A DNA stretch of 15,126 nucleotides from CAYSPU01 sp964432995 (lineage in GTDB: Bacteria; Verrucomicrobiota; Verrucomicrobiia; Limisphaerales; JAHDYP01): contig CAYSPU010000143.1 in the NCBI GenBank assembly GCA_964432995.1, positions 1 to 15,126 of the forward strand, written 5' to 3'. How positions within the stretch are numbered: the first letter of the stretch is position 1; every line of letters begins with the position of its first letter. Below the pieces are notes generated by a model. The model did no database searches. It saw only the letters and a program-made list of their open reading frames with translations, and was not told the DNA's origin. Positions 6,969 to 13,288 of the stretch are shown here, piece by piece. Position numbers and translations under genes: made by a program.

Positions 6969-8348
6969 TCAGAGTGCCCACGGTTGGCGGCGATCCGGCC
7001 GTAACCGCAGCCGCCGGTTGGCGTCGCGGTCGTCCTCGAATTCCTCCTTCTTCGGGTTCCAGACCAGCTTTCGCTTCAGGCGCACGGCGATGTCGCTCAA
7101 GTGGCAGAGGACGTCAGCCTGGAACGACTGGTCGATATCGCAGACCGTCGGCTTTCGGCTGCGGACCGAGTCGAGCAGGTTTTGGACGTGGTGTTCGCTG
7201 TGAATCAGCTTCTGTTGCTCGGCCGGGACGCGTTGTTCGATGAGACTCTCCGGATGCGTGCGGATCTGGGTGCGATCGACGAGGATCCAGCCTTCGGAAC
7301 CGACGAAGGCGGTGCCGTGGTCGACGATGGCGCCGTATTGCTTCTTCCAGTCGCTGAAGTCGGTCAGAGCGGTGGCGCGGTCGAAGCCATTCGGCGTGCC
7401 GCGATAGCGGAGAGTCACACCATTGTGGGTGCGGAAGTTGACTTCCCAGGCCACTGCGGTGTTGCAGGCGCCTTCGGTGGGAATGACGCCCTTGCCTTCG
7501 ATTCCCAGCGGGCCTTCGGAAAAGGCGGGGCATCCCCAATAGGCGATGTCCAGCGGGTGAACCCCCCAGCCGGCGATGTAGCCGAGGGCATAGTCGTACG
7601 TGAACCACCAGGTCTTGCCAACCTCGAGGCACTTGTCGGCCGTGTAGGGGGAATAGGGCGCGGGACCAAGCCAGCGGTCGTAGTCGATTTCCGGTGGCGG
7701 TTTGACCGGCGTGGTGCTGCCTCCCGGCTGGCTGGCGGAGCACCAGACGTCGATGTGCTGGAGCTGGCCGATGCGTCCGGCGCGAACCATCTCGCACGCC
7801 CGCCAGAACTGGTTGTCGGATCGTTGCTGGGTCCCGAACTGAAAGAGGCGCTCGTGCTTCTTCAGGGTCTTGCGGAGGATCTGATCCTCCTCGACGGAAA
7901 TGCCGAGGGGCTTCTCCACGTACATGTCCTTGCCGGCCTTCGCCGCGGCCACCGCCACCGGCACATGCCAATGATCCGGGGTGGCAATCAGCACCACGTC
8001 GATGTCCTTGCGGGCGAGGACCTCCTCGAAACGCGCGTAGGTCTTGACGTCCTGGTTGCCGTAGGCCTGGTTGACCTGGTCGCGCGCCCGGCCGAGGGAA
8101 TCCGTTTTGACATCGCAGACCGCGACGACTTGGCAGTCTTTTCGGCTGAGGAAGTTGCCCATGACTCCCCGCCCTTGAGGGCCAGTGCCGATGCAACCAA
8201 CCAGGATGCGACTGCTGGGAGCCACGGCCTCGTTCTGGCCAAGAGCCGAGGAGGGCACGATGGCGGGAAAGGCGAGCGCGGTCAGGGCGGCACCAGAGGT
8301 GCCCCGAAGGAAATCGCGACGGGTGTAGGACTGGGTGGCGGATTTCAT
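6969..8348 (-). CDS. Tat-exported Gfo/Idh/MocA family oxidoreductase (second in block)
   Basis: A 459-residue NAD(P)-dependent sugar oxidoreductase. The ATG at 8348 is chosen although the frame is open to 8633, because it places a twin-arginine signal at the N-terminus: TRRDFL at 9-14, then GTSGAALTALAFPAIVPSSA. The Rossmann fold begins ILVGCIGTGPQGRG (48-61), acidic strand end VVAVCDVKTDS (74-84), then IATPDHWHVPVAVAAAKAGK and the family's catalytic EKP at 145-147 (MYVEKPLGI). GWGVHPLDIAYW at 260-271 carries the conserved active-site histidine region. The twin-arginine signal implies folding with bound cofactor before export. The C-terminus ends in an arginine-rich tail. It lies between the isomerase gene (485 bases upstream) and the GH2 gene. 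The substrate is probably a sugar or glycoside, but its identity is unknown. Confidence 0.94.
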   Translation of the reverse strand: MKSATQSYTRRDFLRGTSGAALTALAFPAIVPSSALGQNEAVAPSSRILVGCIGTGPQGRGVMGNFLSRKDCQVVAVCDVKTDSLGRARDQVNQAYGNQDVKTYARFEEVLARKDIDVVLIATPDHWHVPVAVAAAKAGKDMYVEKPLGISVEEDQILRKTLKKHERLFQFGTQQRSDNQFWRACEMVRAGRIGQLQHIDVWCSASQPGGSTTPVKPPPEIDYDRWLGPAPYSPYTADKCLEVGKTWWFTYDYALGYIAGWGVHPLDIAYWGCPAFSEGPLGIEGKGVIPTEGACNTAVAWEVNFRTHNGVTLRYRGTPNGFDRATALTDFSDWKKQYGAIVDHGTAFVGSEGWILVDRTQIRTHPESLIEQRVPAEQQKLIHSEHHVQNLLDSVRSRKPTVCDIDQSFQADVLCHLSDIAVRLKRKLVWNPKKEEFEDDRDANRRLRLRPDRRQPWAL

Positions 8349-8470
8349 GGAGGCGGATCCTAGCCGAAGGGGGACACCGGCTGAAGCACAAAGAGAAGAG
8401 TTCGGTGGCTCGCGAGCATGGCCCGCATCTGGCGGGGCCGCCGCCCTGCGGGACACCGGGTCGTCCCTGG

Positions 8471-8497
8471 CCCGCCGTAGTCCCGCGACGGCGGGAC
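8471..8497. repeat. Two mutually exclusive GC-rich hairpins
   Basis: CCCGCCGT (8471-8478) pairs with ACGGCGGG (8488-8495) around a nine-base loop. Alternatively GTCCCGC (8480-8486) pairs with GCGGGAC (8491-8497) around GACG. The two stems share bases and cannot form together. They lie on the far upstream side of the oxidoreductase start at 8348, next to double-hairpin copy B. Confidence 0.5.
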
Positions 8498-8537
8498 GGA
8501 GGCGGCTCGAGTCGCAGCCGAGGGTGTGTGAGTCCTG

Positions 8538-8571
8538 CTGCGGGTCAGGAAGACCCGCGGTCCGGAAGGAC
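8538..8571. repeat. Double-hairpin element, copy B (upstream of the second oxidoreductase gene)
   Basis: Hairpin 1 is GCGGGTC (8540-8546), loop AGGAA, GACCCGC (8552-8558). Hairpin 2 is GTCC (8560-8563), loop GGAA, GGAC (8568-8571). Copy A has GCCC and GGGC in the same two arms, so one C-G pair is replaced by a T-A pair with the pairing kept. GAGGGTGTGTG precedes the element. It lies about 190 bases before the oxidoreductase start at 8348. Confidence 0.7.
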
Positions 8572-8704
8572 AGTCTGGCGGGTGGGTATTGCTGAGCCCC
8601 TCGCGATAGATTCCCTACCCCCTCGCGGGTCAATGAGATCCGGACGCGGCCGTATGCAGCGGGTTCCGCACAAGCGCTACCCTCCTATTCCTCAGTCGCC
8701 ATCC

Positions 8705-8772
8705 CTTTGCTTCTTCGTTCCTTTGTTGTTGACTCCCGAGAGGACAAACAACCAAGGAACAAAGGCGCAAAG
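8705..8772. repeat. Large imperfect inverted repeat, 26-base arms
   Basis: Bases 8705-8730 pair with 8747-8772 around a 16-base spacer. By eye there are 22 Watson-Crick pairs, one G-T pair and three mismatches (8716/8761, 8711/8766, 8724/8753). The core arms are TTCCTTTGTTGTT and AACAACCAAGGAA. The right arm ends in AAAGGCGCAAAG, the same A-rich repeat type found after metF. It lies 60 bases past the isomerase stop in the direction of transcription, so it could act as a terminator or processing hairpin, though no U-tract follows. Confidence 0.7.
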
Positions 8773-8833
8773 AGAATACGGGCACACCCGAGACCGGGCA
8801 TCTCCCGTCTGCCGCCCTGTCCGGCTCGCGGCG

Positions 8834-9661
8834 CTACTTCAGCAGCTTCTTCAGGTGTTCAACACTCCGCGCCGCCTGATCGATGGTGCCGCACTCGACC
8901 GACAGCACGATGTCGCGCGGGCACCGCTTGACGATGGCAATCACCTTGGCCCAGTCGATGACGCCGTCGCCGCAGGCGCACCCGACGGCGGTGCCGGTGA
9001 CCTTACCGCGTTCGGCGTCGGACTGTTGGACGGAGATATCCTTGGCGTGGAGGTGGACGAGGCGGTCGAGGACGCGTTCGAGCCATTGGTAGGGGTCGTG
9101 ACCGCAGAGGTAGCTGTTGCCGGTGTCGAAGTTGATCCCGATTACCGGGCTTCTGACGAGGTGATAGATCCGGTCGAGGCCGTCCGGGTGCTTGCTGTAC
9201 TGCTGATGCGGCTCGAGCCCGATCAGGATGTTGCGCGGTTCGGCCACGCGGGCCGCCTCGCCGATGGTGTACTTCATCAGGACGTGGTCCTCGGCTTCGG
9301 TGGTCCAGGTGGGTTTGGGGCCTTCGTCGGTGTTGACGACCGGGGCGCCGCACTCGGCGGCGAAGCGGATGGCCTGCTTGAGGTACTCGACGCCGATCTC
9401 AGGTCGGCCCAGCGGGGTGTGCGCCGAAAGGCCGGACAGTCTGATGCCGGCCTTCTCGCAAGCGCGGCGCACCCGCAGCGGATCGTCGAGCATCGAAACG
9501 CTGTGAAAGTAGCCGGCTTCGCTCAGCAGTTCGCGTCCCCAGTGGACCATCGGTTCGACATACTCATAGCCGAGCTCCGCCGCTTTCTGCACGCCCCACT
9601 CGAACGATTTGTCGTCGTGCCGGACGTACTCCATGTTCACGCCAATGTGGATCTTGCCCAT
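8834..9661 (-). CDS. Xylose-isomerase-like TIM-barrel protein (sugar isomerase/epimerase family)
   Basis: A 275-residue single-domain TIM barrel of the AP-endonuclease-2/xylose-isomerase-like superfamily, which holds sugar isomerases, epimerases, dehydratases and some C-glycoside-cleaving lyases. It begins IHIGVNMEYVRHDDKSFEWG without a signal peptide, so it appears cytoplasmic. A divalent-metal site can be read from E150 (ILIGLEPHQQY), D179 (GINFDTGNSYLCGHDP, with H188 near), H205 (VHLHAKDIS) and E256 (LSVECG). A cysteine-containing VGCACGDGVIDW follows at 227-237, the glycine-rich loop typical of the hydroxypyruvate isomerase/tagatose epimerase branch. The gene is 56 bases downstream of the first Gfo/Idh gene and is probably co-transcribed with it, so it may act on that enzyme's keto product. 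The substrate is unknown. No Shine-Dalgarno sequence is seen before the ATG. Confidence 0.92.
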   Translation of the reverse strand: MGKIHIGVNMEYVRHDDKSFEWGVQKAAELGYEYVEPMVHWGRELLSEAGYFHSVSMLDDPLRVRRACEKAGIRLSGLSAHTPLGRPEIGVEYLKQAIRFAAECGAPVVNTDEGPKPTWTTEAEDHVLMKYTIGEAARVAEPRNILIGLEPHQQYSKHPDGLDRIYHLVRSPVIGINFDTGNSYLCGHDPYQWLERVLDRLVHLHAKDISVQQSDAERGKVTGTAVGCACGDGVIDWAKVIAIVKRCPRDIVLSVECGTIDQAARSVEHLKKLLK

Positions 9662-9667
9662 AAAGAA

Positions 9668-9720
9668 GGTTCAGGGTTGGAAGGTGGGGAGGTTCACGGT
9701 TCAACGGTTGGTGAGGTTCA
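9668..9720. repeat. GGTTCA-rich repeat filling the oxidoreductase-isomerase gap
   Basis: Four copies of GGTTCA start at 9668, 9691, 9698 and 9715, with related GGTTG and GGTGGGG words between them. Read on the minus strand the unit is TGAACC, and the copy at 9715-9720 supplies the TGA stop codon of the first oxidoreductase gene. The repeat occupies nearly the whole 56-base gap. Confidence 0.55.
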
Positions 9721-11007
9721 GACCAGGACGATGTCGTGCTTCTGGGTGTCGTAGGTGGCGACCTTCTTGTTGAGGAAGGCCAGCATGGCCATGTTCATGG
9801 CGAGCTGTACGTGGTAGCCGAACTCGACGTCGCTGACGGGGTTGGCGCGGGTGCGGACGCACTCGAGGAAGTTCTGCCAGTGGAGCAGCGTGGTATTGGG
9901 TTTGGAGCCCTGAATCTTGCGGGGTTCGCCCTGGCGGGGGAGGAAGGTGACGCTGTCGAAGCCGCCCTCAAAGGCCGGTCCCTGGAGGGTGATGGTGCCT
10001 TCGTCGCCCCGGATGGCAGGTTCGCTCGGGTAGGCGTTCGCCAACGTGCAAACCAGCACCACCGAGATCCGTTGCGGATAGTCGACCACCATGTTGAACG
10101 TGTCCGGCACCTCGCGGTCGTAGGTGTCGTACTTGAAGATCCCGCCGGTCGCCACCGCCATCGTCGGGTACTGCAACTTGAGCAGACTGATGAACGGCGT
10201 CAGCACGTGCGGGAAGAGGTCGGTGCACGGGCCGCCCGCGTAGTCGAGATACTTCCGCCAACTGAAGAAGCGGTCCACGGTGAAGGGGACCTTGGGGGCG
10301 TCCCCGAGGAACCCGTCCCAGTCGAGGTCGGGCCCGGGTTTGGCGTTGGGATCGGCGATGGGCATGCGTTCGCCCCAGTCGCCGTAGCGGTAGTAGCCGG
10401 CCTCGACATGCTGCGGTCGGCCGATGGCGCCGGTCTGGATCAGCTCGGCGACCTGTTTCCAGGCGATATTCGAGTTGCCCTGGTTGCCGATCTGGACGAC
10501 GCGCTTGAGTTTCCGGGTCTCCTCGAAGAACTGCTTGCTGAGCTGGAACTGACTCCAGTGGCCCATCGGTTTCTCACAGTAGACATCCTTGCCCGCCTGG
10601 ATGGCCGCCAGGGCCTGCGGCACGTGCAACCGGTCGGGCGATGCAATGCACACCACGTCGATTTCCTTGTCGGCCAGCAAAGCCGCGTAGTTCGGATACG
10701 TCTTGCTCTTCGTCTTCTCCGCCACCGCGCGCATCCGGGGTCCGTAGGTGTCGCTAATCCCCACAATCCGCAGCGCAGCGCCCTGGTTGATCATGCCGTC
10801 CACAATGCCTACATGGTTCTGCCCACGGCCGCCGACGCCAATGAAGCCCACCCCGAGACGGTCGTTGGCGCCCAGGACGCGACTCGAGGAGACAAAGGGG
10901 AAGGCGACCAGAGCACTGCCGGCCGCAGTGCGGGCGGTGGCGCCCAGGAACTCGCGACGGGTGACCGTCTGATCTGGAGTAGGTTCGGGTGCGGGTGAGT
11001 TCGGCAT
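9718..11007 (-). CDS. Tat-exported Gfo/Idh/MocA family oxidoreductase (first in block)
   Basis: A 429-residue NAD(P)-dependent sugar oxidoreductase. The frame is open to 11223, but the ATG at 11007 is preferred because the twin-arginine signal follows at once: TVTRREFLGATARTAAGSAL, residues 14-33, then VAFPFVSSS. The Rossmann motif is LGVGFIGVGGRGQNH (51-65), the strand end is IVGISDTYGP (81-90), and EKP lies at 145-147 (DVYCEKPMGH). YAGGPCTDLFPHVLTP at 256-271 corresponds to the family's conserved GG...D..PH region that holds the catalytic histidine. It differs in sequence from the oxidoreductase at 6969-8348, so the two are not a recent duplication. It leads the minus-strand block; its promoter must lie in the 122-base region shared with the propeller gene. 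The substrate is unknown. Confidence 0.94.
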   Translation of the reverse strand: MPNSPAPEPTPDQTVTRREFLGATARTAAGSALVAFPFVSSSRVLGANDRLGVGFIGVGGRGQNHVGIVDGMINQGAALRIVGISDTYGPRMRAVAEKTKSKTYPNYAALLADKEIDVVCIASPDRLHVPQALAAIQAGKDVYCEKPMGHWSQFQLSKQFFEETRKLKRVVQIGNQGNSNIAWKQVAELIQTGAIGRPQHVEAGYYRYGDWGERMPIADPNAKPGPDLDWDGFLGDAPKVPFTVDRFFSWRKYLDYAGGPCTDLFPHVLTPFISLLKLQYPTMAVATGGIFKYDTYDREVPDTFNMVVDYPQRISVVLVCTLANAYPSEPAIRGDEGTITLQGPAFEGGFDSVTFLPRQGEPRKIQGSKPNTTLLHWQNFLECVRTRANPVSDVEFGYHVQLAMNMAMLAFLNKKVATYDTQKHDIVLV

Positions 11008-11129
11008 AAAGTAGAGGTGTTGTCGACCCGGAGATTGCCAAAGCCGGCCGCCGGTGTCGTGCAAAATCTTCGCAGCCGACTCTCGCGTTTCGGGTGGAAC
11101 GGCAACGGCGCGGCGACTATGCTGGGCCC
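11008..11129. promoter_or_regulatory. Divergent intergenic region between the first oxidoreductase and the propeller gene
   Basis: Both neighbouring genes start outward from here, so at least one promoter should be present. I see no convincing -35/-10 pair or operator. The sequence is GC-rich apart from TGCAAAATCTTCG near 11059-11071. A GTG at 11094, in frame with the propeller gene, gives a second possible start inside this region. Confidence 0.35.
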
Positions 11130-12464
11130 ATGCCGCTTGGCGGTTTACAGAAGCTCGCAAAGGACCGCAAAGGCAGGTCCTTCGTCGAGGTCCAATGGTG
11201 CCAGATCCGGGGCGATGGGGCACGAGTCCGGATTCTCCTGCTGCTGTTGGCGGCGCTGGCGATCAGCTCCGTCGGCGAGACCAGGGCGGCCGAGGTGCAG
11301 TGGTCTGTCGAGGCCGAGTTCTCCGAGGGCCTTTACAGCCACAACTACTTTCAGACCCCTGTATCGCTGGGTTTGGACGGGACGGTTTACATCGGAACCC
11401 GTGACCACCGCAGCCCCGGTGGCTTCTTGGCGGCTTTCTTCCCGGACGGAACCCGGAATTGGGAGTGCAGGTTCGACGCTCCGGTGGGGACTCCGCCGGC
11501 GGTGGCTCCGGATGGCACCGTTTACGTGGGGGTGCGTGGCCCGCGGCGAGGTTGGTGCGCGGTGGCGCCGGACGGAAAGCTGAAATGGGTGTACCCGGCG
11601 CAGTTCCATGAGCAAGCTGCAGCAACCGTGGGTGCCGACGGCACCGTGTACGCTGATGCCAGCGGCTTTCGGGACCGACGCGAGCCCGCCCGAGACAGCA
11701 ACCTGGTCGCGCTGCGGCCGGATGGCACGGAGAGATGGCGCGTTCCGCTGGGAGTTTCGCACCAGGGGGTGCAGCCTATCGTGAACGCCAACGGCGACAT
11801 CTTCATTCGGACGGGATCCGAGCGGCAGGATTACACACTAGGAGCCACCTGGCTGTACGCCGTGACCAGCGCCGGGCAGATCAAGTGGGCTTTTGAAGGC
11901 GTCCGCACGGATCCGGTCGTTGGCGCGGCGGGGGCACTGCTTGTGGTCTCGACCAATGAGAACCTGATCGCGCTGGATGCTCGCGGCCAACAGAAGTGGT
12001 CTACCGCCATCCGCGGCGGTGCGGCGTCAGCTCCTGCGGTCGCGCCCGATGGCACGATCTATGTGGGATCGCACGGCGGCTGGCTGGTGGCGCTCAGCAC
12101 AGAGGGCCGGGAACTCTGGAGCTTCGAGACGGAGGATAGACACCACTGGAGGGACCCTCCCGTCCGATTAAGCCAAGTGCGCGAGTATGTGAAAGACCAT
12201 CCGCACCCCGCCCTGCGTACCTCGCCGAGGATTGATCCCCAGGGCACGGTGGTCTTCGCGGGAGGCTGGAATTTCCTGTACGCCGTCACCCCGACGGCCA
12301 AGTTGGTCTGGAAGTTGGATGTCGGAGGAGCGATCGTCCTGCAACCGACGCTGAGCCCGACGGGCACGGTCTACTGCGTGATCGTGAAGCATCGGGCAGG
12401 TGGGCGCGTGTGGAATCTCGTCGCCATCCGAACCGCCGAAAATCCACGGCCCGGGGCAAGATGA
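11130..12464 (+). CDS. Exported PQQ-like beta-propeller (WD40-like) repeat protein
   Basis: About 444 residues, built of repeating units of the PQQ-binding-like beta-propeller type. The recurrent strand signature is (D/N/Q/T)G(T/D)-(V/I)-(Y/F/V): DGTVYIG, DGTVYVG, DGTVYAD, NGDIFIR, DGTIYVG, QGTVVFAG and TGTVYCV, often followed by a LxALxxDGxxxW-type strand (LVALRPDGTERW, LIALDARGQQKW, LVALSTEGRELW). Seven or eight blades are plausible. No catalytic motif is seen, so a structural, binding or scaffold role in the envelope is more likely than a quinoprotein dehydrogenase. A hydrophobic ILLLLLAALAIS at residues 35-46, followed by TRAAE, looks like a signal peptide. The 34 residues before it are unusually long and include a CGCAAAG-type DNA repeat, so the true start is uncertain: GTG 11094, ATG 11130, or a non-standard codon nearer the hydrophobic stretch. 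Confidence 0.78.
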   Translation: MPLGGLQKLAKDRKGRSFVEVQWCQIRGDGARVRILLLLLAALAISSVGETRAAEVQWSVEAEFSEGLYSHNYFQTPVSLGLDGTVYIGTRDHRSPGGFLAAFFPDGTRNWECRFDAPVGTPPAVAPDGTVYVGVRGPRRGWCAVAPDGKLKWVYPAQFHEQAAATVGADGTVYADASGFRDRREPARDSNLVALRPDGTERWRVPLGVSHQGVQPIVNANGDIFIRTGSERQDYTLGATWLYAVTSAGQIKWAFEGVRTDPVVGAAGALLVVSTNENLIALDARGQQKWSTAIRGGAASAPAVAPDGTIYVGSHGGWLVALSTEGRELWSFETEDRHHWRDPPVRLSQVREYVKDHPHPALRTSPRIDPQGTVVFAGGWNFLYAVTPTAKLVWKLDVGGAIVLQPTLSPTGTVYCVIVKHRAGGRVWNLVAIRTAENPRPGAR

Positions 12465-12544
12465 TCAACCTCCTTCCGTGGAGTGCGCTGGCATCCATCG
12501 CTCGGATGTGCTCGGAGCCCACGAAGTCGGATGAAAACGCGGAA

Positions 12545-12570
12545 GGTAGGGACGCCCGGCTCGGGCGTCC
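12545..12570. repeat. 26-bp hairpin element, left copy
   Basis: The stem GGACGCCC (12550-12557) pairs with GGGCGTCC (12563-12570) around GGCTC. Together with the flank GGTAG at 12545-12549, its reverse complement matches 14819-14844 at 24 of 26 bases by eye, so the two copies are inverted relative to each other. Confidence 0.75.
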
Positions 12571-12603
12571 GCAGAAGGCGATGCACCTCTGCATGCAGTT
12601 GGC

Positions 12604-12625
12604 GGACGCGCGGGGCCGCGCGTCC
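12604..12625. repeat. Perfect 10-base-arm GC palindrome
   Basis: GGACGCGCGG (12604-12613) and CCGCGCGTCC (12616-12625) are exact reverse complements separated by two G residues. It begins with GGACGC like the element 50 bases to its left and may be a diverged relative. Confidence 0.65.
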
Positions 12626-12722
12626 CTGCTGCGGCTGATGCACGCGGAGCCCCCATCCGCTTGAGCACACGCCCTGGTACCATGAACCACATCGTATCCC
12701 CCTCACCCGGCTGCGCCACCCT

Positions 12723-12741
12723 CTCCCCCTCCGAGGGGGAG
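12723..12741. repeat. 19-base CT/GA palindrome
   Basis: CTCCCCCTC (12723-12731) and GAGGGGGAG (12733-12741) are exact reverse complements around one C. A similar CT-then-GA segment (TCTCCCCCC...GAGGAGAGGG) lies at about 13159-13180 in the opposite overall orientation, with CTCACCC-like and GAGGGTG-like words on the outer flanks. The two seem to be inverted relatives that bound the repeat cluster. Confidence 0.5.
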
Positions 12742-12829
12742 GGGGCGAGATCCGTGGAGAGGTTCAGGGCAAGAGCTTCGAGGACGAGGGACGAGCACGA
12801 GGGACTAGGAGGAGAGGAGCGACGCCGCC

Positions 12830-12881
12830 GGTTCATGGAAAGCCGCCCTCCGCCAGGGCGCACGCATGGCAGCCATGAACC
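12830..12881. repeat. Nested palindrome with start-like ATG words
   Basis: The outer arms GGTTCATGG (12830-12838) and CCATGAACC (12873-12881) are exact reverse complements. Inside, CGCCCT (12844-12849) pairs with AGGGCG (12855-12860). The word CCATGAACCAC at 12873-12883 also occurs at 12680-12690, so it belongs to a repeated sequence and not to a gene start. Confidence 0.55.
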
Positions 12882-12918
12882 ACGAAGCCCTGAGGTAGCG
12901 GCGCGCGCCTGCGAACAT

Positions 12919-13108
12919 CTCGTCCCGGACCAGACGAGGGCGTTCGGTGATGCCGCGTCCGATCGGCATTACGTCCCTCACGGGACGGCCACGCCCGGCG
13001 CTGCGGCGTCCTATCGACATCGCGTCCCTGACGGGACGATCGCGCCCCGGCCGGGCGCAATGTCTGTAGCACCAACCCTTGGGCGAACGCGCGCGTCCCG
13101 TAGGGACG
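12919..13108. repeat. Array of CGTCCC...GGGACG hairpin units (three clear, one degenerate)
   Basis: Clear units are CGTCCC-TCAC-GGGACG at 12972-12987, CGTCCC-TGAC-GGGACG at 13023-13038 and CGTCCC-GTA-GGGACG at 13094-13108; the last has one further G-C pair. A degenerate unit starts at 12919 and retains only CGTCCC. Starts are spaced 53, 51 and 71 bases. Most units are preceded by a related word (ACATCT, GCATTA, ACATCG), and the spacers between the first three share CCGCGTCC/GGCGTCC-like words, so longer units of about 51-53 bases are repeated. No CRISPR-like constant repeats with unique spacers are present and no cas gene is near. Confidence 0.75.
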
Positions 13109-13239
13109 CAATGTCCTCGGACGGCCTCCTCGCCCGTACCGGCACTGCGGGGCACCGTCTCCCCCCGGAAGAGGAGAGGGTCGGGCTGAGGGTGCCGGAA
13201 TCATGGACAGGTTTATGAGAAGGCCGGACCTCCAGAGTT

Positions 13240-13288
13240 CGGACATCGAACATCGGACATCGGACATCGAACGTCGAACGGTGAACAT
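13240..13288. repeat. 7-bp tandem repeat (seven units of CGRACAT) ending at the sulfatase start codon
   Basis: The units read CGGACAT, CGAACAT, CGGACAT, CGGACAT, CGAACGT, CGAACGG, TGAACAT, followed by one C and the ATG at 13290. The array fills the place where a ribosome binding site would be expected. The frame is open upstream through the array to an ATG at 13203, but that extension consists mainly of repeat translation and would displace the signal peptide. Confidence 0.85.

Larger units (their letters stand above)
8349..8833. other. 485-base gene-free gap with several hairpin repeats
   Basis: No credible gene is visible on either strand. The gap splits the minus-strand block in two and holds, from right to left, a 26-base inverted repeat (8705-8772), double-hairpin copy B (8538-8571) and overlapping GC hairpins (8471-8497). 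A separate promoter for the oxidoreductase/GH2 pair could lie here, but I cannot point to one. The AT-richer stretch around 8690-8785 contrasts with the GC-rich stretch at 8400-8580. Confidence 0.6.

Noticed and set aside
7101..8363. 420-codon plus-strand frame over the second oxidoreductase
   Set aside because: It is a shadow of the Gfo/Idh gene: valine- and glycine-rich with no domain, while the minus strand carries a Tat signal, Rossmann fold and EKP motif.
8349..8633. 95-residue N-terminal extension of the second oxidoreductase
   Set aside because: It would bury the twin-arginine signal inside the protein and translate the hairpin repeats at 8471-8571.
9736..10998. 420-codon plus-strand frame over the first oxidoreductase
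   Set aside because: It is the same kind of antisense shadow, spanning almost exactly the real gene on the other strand.
12919..13108. CRISPR array
   Set aside because: The repeated cores are only about 16 bases, spacing is irregular (53, 51, 71), the intervening sequences are themselves related, and there are no cas genes.
12805..13155. Small minus-strand protein with RDAMS/RDVMP/RDEMF repeats
   Set aside because: The peptide repetition is simply translation of the CGTCCC hairpin array. No start context or domain supports a gene.
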